DNA from: Sabellastarte sp. h YS-2021
Taxonomy: Eukaryota; Annelida; Polychaeta; Sabellida; Sabellidae
Direction: 5' to 3'
Assembly (NCBI GenBank): GCA_964017235.1
Contig: OZ024938.1
Location: forward strand, 50,318,332-50,382,331
DNA length: 64,000 nucleotides
Every line of letters begins with the position of its first letter. Position 1 is the first letter of the stretch. A model generated the notes under the pieces. The model was not told where the DNA came from. It saw only the letters and a program-made list of their open reading frames with translations, and made no database searches. Positions 24,701 to 33,374 of the stretch are shown here, one piece after another. The position numbers and the translations under genes were made by a program.

Positions 24701-24987
24701 GTAATTTTCTTCCTATAGATTCCAGCAGCCTGTCAGCAGGAGCCATTGTGGGCATAGTATTTGGGGTAATGGGCTGTTTGATGATAACAGCGCTAGCCAT
24801 CCTATTGCTGGTCAGAGTGAGGCAGATCAAGAACTACAAGGAATTCATGAATGAGGGTGAACAGGGAGACTCTGGAGTATCCTGGGACAACCCAAACTAT
24901 GAGTCTACCCCAACTAATATCCAGATGAGCAACACAGCACTGGATCCTTTTAGGACAGGCACTGGATTGCCTTCCGAGGGTCTGTGA
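6620..24987 (+). CDS. Type I membrane protein with tandem Methyltransf_FA domains (3' part, 13 exons)
   Basis: Exons read from splice sites and frame: 6620-6745, 7597-7685, 8537-8671, 10110-10203, 11733-11834, 12730-12915, 13484-13630, 15227-15346, 16118-16313, 17757-17890, 19360-19476, 20810-20929, 24719-24987. All have AG/GT borders and join without a stop into 611 codons, ending TGA at 24985-24987. The product has the end of one farnesoic-acid-O-methyltransferase-like domain, three full tandem domains, a Ser/Thr-rich stalk, a membrane span and a cytoplasmic tail. The family is named after an arthropod enzyme, but in animal membrane and complement-like proteins the domain is probably a binding module; no catalytic role is claimed. 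The first exon starts in phase 1 at the third block of a domain, so the 5' end with any signal peptide lies outside the window. Most later introns are phase 1, as in modular extracellular proteins. Ligand unknown. Confidence 0.85.
7063..7084. repeat. (TTAGA)n microsatellite
   Basis: About four and a half copies of the 5-bp unit in an intron. Confidence 0.9.
7597..11834 (+). CDS. Four exons: Methyltransf_FA domain 1
   Basis: Exons 7597-7685, 8537-8671, 10110-10203 and 11733-11834. The key blocks are VKTCEHAEILL then YQIIIGRNKNQESVI, followed by LLSCTEYKTFWLSWK and a divergent third block around LQAYLNTGDQDI. The first block is split in two by an intron that domains 2 and 3 lack. Two cysteines (VKTC and LSCTE) match those in domain 2. 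Confidence 0.85.
9940..9993 (+). mobile_element. SINE 3' tail fragment
   Basis: Contains GCGACGTAAAACCCCAAA followed by (TAAA)n. This is the kind of 3' end seen in tRNA-derived SINEs of bivalves and is similar to the tail of the full SINE at 55833-55986 (in reverse there). The tRNA-like head is missing. Confidence 0.6.
12005..12221 (-). mobile_element. TA-flanked MITE (family A), complete copy
   Basis: A 217-bp element with GC-rich terminal inverted repeats beginning GTGGTGGTGGACCAGTTCAC, an AT-rich core and TA on both sides, as for Tc1/mariner-type insertions. The same family occurs at 46464-46680 in the opposite orientation, and split around 46417-53511. It lies in an intron of the membrane-protein gene. 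Confidence 0.85.
12730..15346 (+). CDS. Three exons: Methyltransf_FA domain 2
   Basis: Exons 12730-12915, 13484-13630 and 15227-15346, all phase 1 at both ends. The blocks are FRVKACSDAHVALI with YEVVFG, then CCGNTKTVIR and LHCTEMRTLWVSWDNG, then VKSLSLSTW and GEFKFSS. This is the most typical of the domains and was used to align the others. Confidence 0.88.
13887..14485 (+). mobile_element. PIF/Harbinger-type MITE, copy 1
   Basis: 599 bp flanked by TTA on both sides (13884-13886, 14486-14488). The inverted ends are of the type GGGGTGTTCCACTGGRGCC. Internal sequence (AGAAATTGCTCACA and a TATAAAA box at 14115) is shared with the element at 41725-42714, and the termini with the autonomous-type element at 29390-39147. 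It has no coding capacity and was presumably mobilised by a Harbinger transposase. Confidence 0.85.
14115..14121 (+). promoter_or_regulatory. TATA box kept inside the Harbinger MITE
   Basis: TATAAAA followed by AGCCAG. The same motif in the same context is found at 42144, so it is probably the core promoter of the parent transposon. Confidence 0.5.
16118..19476 (+). CDS. Three exons: Methyltransf_FA domain 3
   Basis: Exons 16118-16313, 17757-17890 and 19360-19476. The blocks are FSFRVKARDNVHVILT with YEIRIGVN, then LAETEMREFWVSWYGG, then INAFSLAT and QWEFTS. Both cysteines seen at equivalent places in domains 1 and 2 are replaced (VKAR, LAETE). The first intron is phase 2 and the second phase 1. 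Confidence 0.87.
20557..20813 (+). mobile_element. Solo DIRS terminal repeat between duplicated splice acceptors
   Basis: 20603-20770 resembles the right end of the DIRS element at 46785-52947. The clearest match is CCACATGGTAAGCTTGTAGC and the following AT-rich end (20717-20765), with weaker similarity through the inner repeat before it. It is bracketed by a direct repeat of about 45 bp (20557-20602 and 20765-20813) that includes the polypyrimidine tract and AG of the stalk exon. No DIRS internal region is present. Confidence 0.65.
20600..20701 (+). other. Possible cassette exon derived from DIRS sequence
   Basis: It has an intact acceptor (GATTTCTGCTTTGCAG) and a donor (A|GTAAGC). It is 102 nt with no stop in the host frame and phase 1 at both ends, so including it would add 34 residues without disturbing the protein. 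Whether it is used is unknown; it may only be a by-product of the duplication. Confidence 0.35.
20810..20929 (+). CDS. Exon: Ser/Thr/Pro-rich stalk
   Basis: A 120-nt exon, phase 1 at both ends, encoding a run of Ser, Thr and Pro that ends in an acidic stretch. This is typical of an O-glycosylated juxtamembrane stalk. Its acceptor (GATTTCTGCTTTGCAG) occurs a second time 210 bp upstream, next to a DIRS end fragment. Confidence 0.8.
21300..22700 (+). repeat. Tandem array of ~143-bp TGACCT-rich repeats (family R143)
   Basis: About six units of 140-145 bp. Each has a TGACCTTGA block, a block like AAAATTTTGTCTGGGCTATA, and a 'GTAAGGTGTAGGAAGTTGAT' block. One unit contains an extra 66-bp duplication (22040-22140). 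A shared tail runs from about 22470 to 22700. Related copies are at 25540-26040, 42840-43250 (reverse) and 62205-63060. Confidence 0.85.
21727..21739 (-). promoter_or_regulatory. DR1 nuclear-receptor-like site in repeat
   Basis: The reverse strand reads AGGTCAAAGGTCA, a perfect direct repeat with 1-bp spacing as bound by RXR-type and HNF4-type receptors. The same 13-mer recurs at 22373-22385. Function is not shown by sequence alone. Confidence 0.4.
22700..22960. repeat. Diverged repeat shared with 18330-18580
   Basis: Both places share the series ATCATTAGAAAG/ATCATCAGAAAG, GAAATG(G)CTGA, a TTGCAAGTTAA-like block and GGTGGATAATAAA in the same order. It is an unnamed dispersed repeat. Confidence 0.4.
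22980..23545 (-). other. Possible 3' part of the Penelope-like element
   Basis: TTAACGTGGCAA occurs at about 22990 and again at about 23577, just after the coding end of the Penelope fragment. This could mean that the stretch between is the element's 3' untranslated region with a repeated terminus. Otherwise unassigned. Confidence 0.3.
23545..24282 (-). mobile_element. Penelope-like element fragment with GIY-YIG endonuclease
   Basis: On the minus strand the translation shows the end of a reverse transcriptase region (ITTYQPNFAGIKPAILKN, then GHRRSKKLLKMLVRAK). A cysteine-rich linker and a GIY-YIG-type motif follow (CKTCKIQYIGQTKCRL). After frame breaks come VGHHFN, HIVDFIHAHPESAKAL and a C-terminal ERNWQYRM...LNIQD block. 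This order is that of Penelope-like elements. The 5' end is cut off beside a T-rich tract at about 24283. Stops and frameshifts show it is dead. It lies in the last intron of the membrane-protein gene. Confidence 0.8.
24719..24987 (+). CDS. Last exon: transmembrane helix and NPxY tail
   Basis: After the phase 1 acceptor the exon encodes about 26 hydrophobic residues (AGAIVGIVFGVMGCLM and on), then a basic stop-transfer segment (RVRQIK). A roughly 60-residue tail follows, with NPNY in an acidic context. NPxY motifs recruit PTB-domain adaptors and clathrin adaptors, so endocytosis or signalling is a reasonable inference. An AATAAA follows 21 nt after the stop. Confidence 0.85.
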
Positions 24988-25007
24988 TGATCCACAATAC
25001 CTGCATC

Positions 25008-25013
25008 AATAAA
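25008..25013 (+). promoter_or_regulatory. Polyadenylation signal of the membrane-protein gene
   Basis: AATAAA 21 nt after the stop codon. A second AATAAA at 26425-26430 could serve a longer 3' UTR that would include the repeat at 25540-26040. Confidence 0.5.
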
Positions 25014-25539
25014 ATTAATTTACTTAGTATTACTTCGTATTGACTAATGGGAAAGTGTTCATTCATAAAACTGGCATTTAGCTATACACACGAACATGTA
25101 CAGGATAACTTCCAAAAACTGTGTATACTCTTTGTACAGACATATGTGTGCCAGTATGTTTTGATCATATTGATATGTGTGTAAATTTAACATGTACAGG
25201 ATTACCCTCTTCAGGTGTATTAATGACAATAGTATGCCCCTGGATTTCCTTCAGAGAGTGTATGTTGATGACATTGACAGAAGTGATCACATTAATATGT
25301 GCACATACCAGGGTCCTTATTCACTCATATTAAGTCTAGCACATAAAGGCTGGGGTTATAGTTGCCCCCTGGGCCGGCTTGGTTGCAGCAGTGGGCATAA
25401 AGGTTGTGGGTTCTTCACTCCAAACCACTGCACATATTTTCACCAAATTTCCAGGATATGTGTATCCAAAATAAAGATGGAACTGATTAGGTTTTGGGCA
25501 ACATCTGATAAAACTGCTGCCATGGCAACACTTTTTACC

Positions 25540-26040
25540 CCACAGCCCTTAAAGGCTGTCAGGGTATTGTTTTCACCCATGGTGTCCGGATGGCTGGTTG
25601 GGTGGCGGGGCGACAGGAAAAAGTTTGTCCGGACTGTATATCAGAAACCGTAAGGTATAGGAAGTTGATACTTATAGGGACAGGGGGTGTTGGTATGCAA
25701 AGTCATGGTGTAACCTTGATTTGACCTTGCTGTAGTAACCTTGAGTTTGAAAATCTTGTCCGGGCCATATCTTGGAAACCATAAGGTGTAGGAAGTTGCT
25801 ACTTGGTAGGGACATGGTTGTAGGTGTGTATCATAATGGTGTGACCTTGATTTGACCTTGCTGTAGTGACCATGACCTCTAAAATCTTGTCTGGGCCATA
25901 TATTAAAAACTGTAAGGTGTAGGGAGTTGATACTTGGTAGGGACATTAGTTAGTGAGTTGCATAACTGGTGTTGAAAGCTGCTTCCTCTAGCTGTGGAGT
26001 ACAGGCATCTGTGATATTATTTTTTTTCTTCTTGTAATTA
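25540..26040 (+). repeat. Family R143 copy
   Basis: Begins with the palindromic CCCTTAAAGGCTG and GTATTGTTTTCACCCATGG, then about two and a half TGACCT-rich units, and ends with a GCTGTGGAGTACAGGCATC tail. The same start and tail are found in the 62205-63060 copy. It lies between the two convergent genes. Confidence 0.8.
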
Positions 26041-26499
26041 ATTCTTAGTAGACTGCTATTTTCTAGGAATATTCTGAAACAAGAGTATTCTGGGAATGAG
26101 AATGTTAGTGAACATGGGCCATGGATATATCTGTGAAAATAATTGAAAGAATCAATTAGTGAATATAAGAGCTGTTGACCCTTGTGTTAACAAGCATGAT
26201 AAACTGCATAATGTAAGTGGCTGTTGACCACATGGAAGAGATGTGGTACAGAAAAAGGGAATACACAGCTGAACAGATTATGTGGTGCATTTACTGAGTA
26301 TATGGCATAATTTAATGTGATATATTTCTACATTTTACATGTTTTTATGTATTGCTTTTGCTGCTGTCTTACACAAAGCCAAGATTGTTTAAATGTAATT
26401 GTGATTATTCTTTAGAAGTATGCAAATAAAGAAAGTAATATTTGGGGATATTTGTGATGTCATGTAAAAGAAATAAGCTACATATTGTTTTCCAGCAAC

Positions 26500-26505
26500 T
26501 TTATT
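26500..26505 (-). promoter_or_regulatory. Polyadenylation signal of the minus-strand gene
   Basis: AATAAA on the minus strand, about 455 bp after that gene's stop codon. It lies only about 70 bp from the plus-strand AATAAA at 26425-26430. Confidence 0.45.
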
Positions 26506-26854
26506 TTAAGAAATAACAACAGAAAACTACTATAAAATGCCCAACATTAGATATATAATGTAATAAATTCTACAACTTTTTCAACAATTATACTGTATTA
26601 ATCTCAGCGTTGCATACTAAAACAAAATAGTTTTGATATAATAACAGACAATGCTAAATAAAATTATTTTGAAATTTGCATAAAATCATAAACAGCATTT
26701 AATCACATAACAGTAGAATCACAGAAACACTCCAGCCACTGTTCTATGGTATGTCACAGTTTTAGTTAATCTCTCTCTTTTTTTTCTTTTTTCTTTCTTT
26801 CTTTTTTTTTTTTTTTTTTTTTTTGTTTTTTTTTTTTTAAATTCTTTTGCAATC

Positions 26855-27001
26855 TTTTCTCCTGGGAATTCACACATGAGGAATATTAACACCCACTGCA
26901 CTAATGTATTTTTTAAATTTTTTTTTTCAATTTTTTCCCATTCTGTTCTCCAGTGAATTCACACATGAGCAATATTATCCCCTGCAGCACCAATGTCATT
27001 T
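26855..27001 (-). repeat. Tandem copy of the gene's 3' end with A-rich tails
   Basis: The sequence around the stop codon (GAATTCACACATGAG at 26955) recurs 89 bp further on at 26866, each copy followed on the minus strand by an A-rich run. The second copy lies entirely in the 3' untranslated region. Confidence 0.7.
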
Positions 27002-29049
27002 GAAGACATGTCACATTTCATTGCTTCTTCGCAGATTTCTTTCTTAATTTTCTTATCTTTTGTAACCTGTTCATGTTTCTCGGCACTACTCTCAGTTACC
27101 TTGCAGTCATCCTGTGTACCCCTGTCTGTCTTGTCTCTGTAACTTTTCAGCCTGGCATAATATTCACTATCTGCCTCACCTTCTCTGCGTATAATTTGAT
27201 CCAGACCTTGCACCCTTCCACTGTAGTCAGGCTCTGGGCGTCTATAAAATGGACGACGGGCTGATAATTGATTGTTTCTCTTCCTATTCAACCATCTGCG
27301 CTTGTAGTCTGACTTAATGGACACTCCATCTAAGATGATGGTCTGAACATTGAAGTATGCTGGCCGCAAGAAAGAACGGCGATAAGGATTGAATCCGCAA
27401 TCGTAAACCCCATCAGACAGAGTCATTCCCTTTGTTCCGCAAATCATATTGAAGCCCCTGTACTTGACCTTCACCAGCCACTCTTTTTCCACTGACAATT
27501 CAGACATTGGTGTGTCCACATGCAGAAACTGCCTAGCTGAAGACAGGTGAAGATACGTGCTGCCATGCTCTACAAAGACATCTCCTGACCTTCTTTGTTC
27601 AACACGCACTCCATTAATCAATATGGTTACACCCAATCCATCATCATGATACTTATAAGTGGCCTGCCTAATTACTTCCTCCAGATGTGGGATGATGTGA
27701 GGGCCGTAGGTTGAAGAGGAAAATAACATGGTCACAGAAAGATCACTGGACAGGTCTGCAAAATCTGGTGGTATAGCCACTAGCCTACGTGACTGTAAGA
27801 TATAGCAGGCTGGACCACAAGAGAATATGATACCTTCTGGACATAGTTTGGCACGTCTATCCCAGAACAAGTCTGCTTCACATATTCCTTGTTGGTTACT
27901 GATCTTTGCTGCAGCATGATACAGGCAGGACATATCACCCCGGCTGGTTGCAGCTGCAACCATGTTTTGTTTGTGGTCCACCAATCGAATAGCTCTGTCC
28001 AGGGTCATTTCTACAGCAATGTTATTCCTCAGCAGTACTGAGAGAATACCAGCGTCTGACAGGTGTAATGCAGGTGTAGGTGGTTCTGGTGCAGCTTCAA
28101 AAACTGTCTGATCAATGACTGGTAAAGAAATATTCCTTTGAGCTTTATATATATTATTAGAAGAGCTTATTTCATAGTTGGAGTAAATATCTGCCTGCTG
28201 CCCATTGATCTGATTTGCGGCAAATAACTCTGATGTGGTGTCAGTGGAATTAACTACATTCTTGGGATAAAGATTTTCCCGTTGTCCATTGGTCTGTTTT
28301 GAGCTCTCTAACACTGCTGACACTCCACCAATGTTTTCATCATAAGGAGCTGTATTTTGTGCTGACACTATGTCGCCTTGATCAGTATTTGTTTCTGACA
28401 TCTGCATGCCCATACCTGGCTGGCATATGGGATAACTCAAGTCACTGATATTGCTTTGATTCTGGAAATTCATTTGATTAGCATAATCTAGCATATTTAC
28501 ATTTTGTTGTGAGACTGTTGGATTGATATTGCTATAATATGCTTGATCAAAATATTCTCGCATTCCTATATCAGACTCTTCAAAATTTTCCAGATCCATT
28601 ACTGACTGGGATAGATCTTGAGAAAAGTCCTGGATAGTTGTTGCATCTGAACACACTGTACTGAAGGAGCAAACACTGTCACACACAGTCATAGTATCAT
28701 CCTGGTCACTGTTGTAGTAGGCATAAGGCTTTTCTTGTGTCAGTGGATCTGAGTAAACCAAGCTGCTTCCACTGCTGTCTTGTGTAAGACTACCAGACTG
28801 TGATCCATCATATGGGTACCAACCATAGCCCAGCTGGGGAGATTCTGTGTAGTTTGTTACTACACTTACTACACTATCTTGGCTGGATGCATACTCCTGA
28901 GAATATTGAACTGGTGGATTCAGATTCTGATCACATGATCTTTCTTGAGAGTTGGTTAAGAAAACTTCTGCTGATGAATTGTTCACATTTTCATCTAGAG
29001 GGGGGTTCACACAGCTAACAGCTACCTGCAGAAAATCATCAACATACAT
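26959..29049 (-). CDS. Unrecognised protein, large (probably last) exon
   Basis: An open frame of 696 codons on the minus strand. Residues 1-320 are acidic and rich in Ser, Asn, Gln and Tyr, so probably disordered. From about residue 325 to 570 the sequence is compact and looks conserved (LLRNNIAVEMTLDRAIRLVD, GDVFVEHGSTYLHLSSARQF, VKYRGFNMICGTKGMTLSDG), with strand-like alternation. The end is basic, then charged (KDKKIKKEICEEA). I do not recognise the family and assign no function. The ATG at 29047 may not be the true start: on the minus strand ATTTTCTGCAG ends at 29026, and V-A-V-S from 29025 continues in frame, so this may be an internal acceptor with the 5' exons further right, perhaps beyond the Harbinger insertion. 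Codon use is even across the frame and there is no internal stop, which supports a real gene. Confidence 0.75.
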   Translation of the reverse strand: MYVDDFLQVAVSCVNPPLDENVNNSSAEVFLTNSQERSCDQNLNPPVQYSQEYASSQDSVVSVVTNYTESPQLGYGWYPYDGSQSGSLTQDSSGSSLVYSDPLTQEKPYAYYNSDQDDTMTVCDSVCSFSTVCSDATTIQDFSQDLSQSVMDLENFEESDIGMREYFDQAYYSNINPTVSQQNVNMLDYANQMNFQNQSNISDLSYPICQPGMGMQMSETNTDQGDIVSAQNTAPYDENIGGVSAVLESSKQTNGQRENLYPKNVVNSTDTTSELFAANQINGQQADIYSNYEISSSNNIYKAQRNISLPVIDQTVFEAAPEPPTPALHLSDAGILSVLLRNNIAVEMTLDRAIRLVDHKQNMVAAATSRGDMSCLYHAAAKISNQQGICEADLFWDRRAKLCPEGIIFSCGPACYILQSRRLVAIPPDFADLSSDLSVTMLFSSSTYGPHIIPHLEEVIRQATYKYHDDGLGVTILINGVRVEQRRSGDVFVEHGSTYLHLSSARQFLHVDTPMSELSVEKEWLVKVKYRGFNMICGTKGMTLSDGVYDCGFNPYRRSFLRPAYFNVQTIILDGVSIKSDYKRRWLNRKRNNQLSARRPFYRRPEPDYSGRVQGLDQIIRREGEADSEYYARLKSYRDKTDRGTQDDCKVTESSAEKHEQVTKDKKIKKEICEEAMKCDMSSNDIGAAGDNIAHV

Positions 29050-29389
29050 TAGAAATTAAAGGATAAAATACTATCAGAAAAGAAGGTTCATCTTTTGAAA
29101 CAGCTGTTGGGCAATAAGTTTAAGAATTATTTCTGGATAATTGTACTAAGCTTGATAGCACTACGTCTGTCATAGCAGGGCCTAAAGTACCACAACTTTA
29201 TTAGTCATATGATACAGCCAAGTTATGCTGACGTAAAAAAATGCAAAACAGTAAGAAAAATATTTTGTCCGAGCCAACTTTCTGTTCGGTTAACTTTACA
29301 CTCATGAAAAGGCTAAAGCAAATACAACATATTTAAAGACACACTAATCCTTAGCCCTCTATTCTACTTAAATATTCAAACAAATCTTA
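29050..29389. other. Spacer between gene and Harbinger element
   Basis: No coding signal seen. It may be intron or promoter of the minus-strand gene. Confidence 0.4.
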
Positions 29390-29971
29390 TGCGGGTGTTA
29401 CACTGGAGCTGACTTTGCGGTAACTAGGTATTTTTCGAGGGTCGGGAGCAATGTCAGTTAGGGTTGGTTGTAGTTTCATGGCTTGTCACGGTGGATCAGC
29501 AAAATATCAAACATGCTTGATATTTCACCGACTGTCCACGGCTCTACATCCCGACTGTGGCTCTGCCCACCTGGAAACCATCCTGTTGTGGATCTTCACG
29601 GCTTGTCATTTGCACTTCCTGTCTTGTCCTACACTGTAACCATCTATTCTTGAAAAACTTCCCATCCTGTCCTGGTTAAGTACCAGGATTCTACCTGCAG
29701 ACAGGCCAACTACACTAACCGACCATACTTGAAAGAAACCAGACTGTTGTAAACATAACCAACCTGAATTACACACTTCCCATTAAGATGGGAAGTCTCA
29801 GTCTTCAGCCATTGGGTTGGTAACATCTCAGCAGGACAAGCCAGGAACACTTACAGACAAGCCGTAAACAGAAACCAACAAGCTGGTTACACAACAGACA
29901 AGCCGGGAATTGGTAGGACAAGCTGGCTTTATTTTTACAACCCACGGCTTGTCTGCTGATGCAATGTCCGT

Positions 29972-29979
29972 CTATATAA
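29972..29979 (+). promoter_or_regulatory. TATA box of the Harbinger MADF gene
   Basis: CTATATAAG about 150 bp before the first ATG of the MADF-type frame at 30125. Confidence 0.5.
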
Positions 29980-30757
29980 GGTGAGTCGGATTACATCTGG
30001 CAGCATCTCAAGAATAGGAGTTTGTTTTTTTACAATTATCTAGGGCAGTTTTGAGTTGAAGTAGGCTGACTTTATACTTATGGATTTTGCTTTTTACAAA
30101 AACACTGCTGCTTATTATTTGGCAATGGGTCCTAAGAAAGGCAGAAGAGTGAGGAAGATAGAAGTTCCCACTCACAGTGTTCCTGAATTTGAGCTGGGGG
30201 ATACAGCGGCAAATATCAAGCGGGGGAGGGAGGAGAGAGAGGTCAGTGAGAGGGAGGAGGCACAACAACAGCAACAGAGGGAGGAGGAGACAAGAGAGGA
30301 GGAATCGTACTCACAAGAGGAGGGACAACCAGAAAAAAGGCACAGGAGAGAAAGAAATGACACTGAAACAGAGGCTGCTGGAGGAGAGATGGGACCATCA
30401 CAGTCGCGTTACAAGAAGGGGCATATGACCAACGTATATCTCACTGATTTTGATGTGGAGGCTACTGTGAACTTTGTGAAGGACCACAAGGAGTTGTACG
30501 ACAAGACTAGTGAACATTTCAAGGACAAAGCAGGGAAGGAGTCTCTCTGGGAGGAGTTTGCCAGGAGTCACAAGCTGTCTGTCAAGGTGTGCAAGACCTA
30601 GTTTGACTCGCAAAGGACACATCATAGCTCAGTTATCAGTCGGACTTGGAAACAGGACAAGCTAGGATTCCTGAGGTCGCACATCAGATGCAAGGGGCTC
30701 AGCAAGTCATCAGCCTTCAAATTGCAACCCTGAGGAACCAGTGCTTCAGCCACTACA

Positions 30758-31842
30758 TTACATTACATTACATTAACATTTATATAGCGCCTATTAAACT
30801 AAGCGCTTTACAATATGCACAATATACAGTAAATGCCTAGCAATTGTATGCTGATCTGAATAGATAGGTTTTTAATTTCTTTTTGAAGTCCAGGATGGCA
30901 TTGCAACTTCTAAGTTCAGCAGGTAAGCTGTTCCATAGGCGTAGTGCAGCAGAACTGAAAGCACGGTCACCATAGGTTTTACTTTTGGTTCTTGGAACTC
31001 TCAGCAGCTTCTGGTAACCTGATCGAAGGCACCAAATTGGAACTTGTGGAGTCAACAGGGATGAAAGGTAGTCTGGTGCAAGGCCATGGATGGCTTTGAA
31101 ACATAGTAAGAGAACTTTGTATTCTATCCGTACTGGAAGCCAGTGAAGTGATTTTAGTATGGGTGTAATATGATCAAATTTTCTGATGCCACATACTAGT
31201 CGTGCTGCTGCATTTTGAACACGCTGGAGTTTATGAATGAGAGCTACAGGTAATCCATAGTAAAGAGCATTTCCATAGTCAAGCTTAGGCACCACCAGGG
31301 CTTGGACGAGTACTTGAGCTGCCTCCTGTGTGAGAAAAGGCCGAATTTTGTGAAGCAAAAATATTTGATGGAAAGCAGATCTACATACTTGCTGGACTTG
31401 GTGTGCTAATGTCAGGGTCTCATTGATCCAAATGCCAAGGTTTTTTGCAATAGGGGCAGCTGTTCTAGTATGCTCACGTAGTGTTATTGAATTATGAACA
31501 ACTTTCAATCTTTGAGACTGTGATCCAACAAGCAGAAATTCTGTCTTGTCGTCATTAAGTTTCAGTTTGTTGTTAAACATCCACCCTGAAAGATTTCTGA
31601 TACACGACTCCACTGTATCAAAGGCTTCAAGTTGTTGTTCCATATTACTGGGTGTGGCAGATTTGTACAACTGACTGTCATCAGCAAACAGATGAAAGAG
31701 TAGCCCTGAAGATCGGATGATATCACCAATAGGTCTGGTGTATTGAGAGTACAACTGTGGGCCAAGCACTGATCCTTGAGGCACACAGCATTCCAAGAAC
31801 CGACTGACTGAATATGCACCAGCAATGCTGACTTTTTTACTA
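30758..31842 (-). mobile_element. L2/CR1-like non-LTR retrotransposon, 5'-truncated
   Basis: Bounded by a 7-bp duplication CACTACA (30751-30757 and 31843-31849). It ends at its 3' side with AGCGCTATATAAATG-like sequence and a (TGTAA)n tail, as in L2-type elements. Only the C-terminal half of the reverse transcriptase gene remains. Confidence 0.88.
30837..31825 (-). CDS. Non-LTR reverse transcriptase, C-terminal part
   Basis: An open frame of about 320 codons. VPQGSVLGP and the catalytic FADD box (LFHLFADDSQLY) mark the palm. The thumb and C-terminal blocks DYGNALYYGLP, LQRVQNAAARLV, ITPILKSLHWLPV and RLWNSLPAELR are typical of L2/CR1-like elements. The frame is open to the natural C terminus, but the N terminus is lost to 5' truncation, so it cannot be active. 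No stop interrupts it, which suggests a fairly recent insertion. Confidence 0.85.
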
Positions 31843-32840
31843 CACTACAGCACATGACATCTCCAGAGCCTCGACTGACAGAGACAGTATGGAAATAAGC
31901 ATGCTGTCAACAAACACCATGTAACAGACTCAACAAGTCACAAGCCCCACCACAGCTTAAGGGTGCTCTTCGGTCAGCCAGCAAGTCATGGACCAGTTCA
32001 TACAGATAAGAACCATGCTGTTATCATTCCTCGAGCCAAAGCAGGAGGCAACAACACGTACAGCCTTCTGCAACTACCTGTCGTCAGAGGTGTAGGGAGA
32101 AAGACTTTCAGACATTAAAAAGTAAGGCTGCCAAGATCCTTAGCAACATTCAAAGCAAGGCAGAAGAACGTGGCCATCAGCCCCAGCCGCTACAGCAACA
32201 GACACTTTCACATAGCCCAATTGCAGCTTCAACATTTGTGCTACAGACATTTTAACAGCCACAGCAGCCAGCTCTAATTGCAAGGGAATACATTTTCACA
32301 ATCCCAGAGATACAGATGTCTTCATGCCAGGTTATCCAACCCACTCCGCAGAGCCAAGTGGCCAGCCAAGGACAGCAGCAGTCTAGAGGGCAGTCGACTT
32401 CCTTCCTAGCCGTTGATGAAAAACAGACTAGACCTTCAAGACCACTTACATTCACCTTGACACCAACGAAGCACTTTAACCCTCTATCAGTTGCCTCAGC
32501 TACAGACGAAGAAAGCCAACACAACATATCTGGACGTTCATGCTTCTTCGGAAATGTACCCTTAGTGCTGAGCTACCAACAGATTGACACATCACAGCCG
32601 TTTTCACCAGCCGACACACAAGTACCAGCCACCCTTCCTCCAACCACCACCTTACAGCAACAAAATCAGCAGCCCAGCCTCCACCTCTTATGCAGTCAGC
32701 CAACACCAAACAGCAGCCCCAGCAGAACATCTGCCAAGCCTTCAATCGGTCCTTTTGACGACCACTGCAGTAAACCATTTCAAGGTCCTTTTCTGGACCA
32801 CCCGAATCTTCCCAAAACAATTAATAAGCTGCTTTTCTAA

Positions 32841-33136
32841 AAAAAAAACAAACAAGAAGCATTACACTGTCCCACACAAAACACTTTTGTCCCAAACATA
32901 TAAAAAACAAATGAATGAATGAGTGTGTGCTCGAAGAAAAGTTAGATGTTTAAAAGAAACTTTTTATTTTAAAAAATAATTTGAAATATTTGGTGCCTAG
33001 AAAAAAAATTGAAATTTGAACCCACAGAAAAAATAAAAAACTTAAAACAAATTAGGGGAAAAAATTGTAAAAAAAAATAAATGTTTTAAAAAATCACCCA
33101 AATTGCAAATTTAATACATAAATTAAATGTTTGTAA
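32841..33136. other. A-rich Harbinger interior
   Basis: Low-complexity A/T-rich sequence between the MADF frame and the DIRS insertion. No gene seen. Confidence 0.5.
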
Positions 33137-33374
33137 GTTAATACCCTATCCAATTGCTAATCCGGTTGGTGCAGACCGGCCCGCCAAACATCAGAAAAAG
33201 ACCTCCTGTGTTTCCACCGGCCTGGCCAGTCCAGTACTGTGCATTCGCCACATGGCGCATCGTACTTCCTTCTTCTCTAGACAGAGTGACATCATAGCAT
33301 CATTTTCGTTGTCTAAACCTATTAGACCCCTAGTAAGCTGATAGTGGTGTCAGTTGGGAGGGTCTTATGTGTCC

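Larger units (their letters stand above)
30125..32840 (+). pseudogene. Harbinger MADF/Myb-like accessory protein, broken
   Basis: Starts MGPKKGRRVRKIEVPT and has a long Glu/Arg/Gln-rich stretch. A MADF-type DNA-binding block follows (VNFVKDHKELYDKTSEHFKD, SLWEEFARSHKLSVKVCKT). The frame is stopped at 30599 by TAG where the family has Trp, but similarity goes on (FDSQRT, KLGFLRSHI). The L2 element then interrupts it at 30757. After 31850 further pieces follow in shifting frames, ending in a Gln/Pro/Ser-rich C terminus (32316-32840). In the family this protein helps the transposase reach the nucleus and bind the ends. Confidence 0.75.

Noticed and set aside
26719..26901. Lysine-rich open frame on the minus strand
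   Set aside because: A translation of a poly-A/AAG-rich tract in the 3' untranslated region.
30398..30625. Open frame opposite the MADF gene
   Set aside because: Shadow of the coding strand.
32316..32840. Pro/Gln-rich frame as a separate host gene
   Set aside because: Better explained as the C-terminal part of the Harbinger MADF protein split by the L2 insertion.
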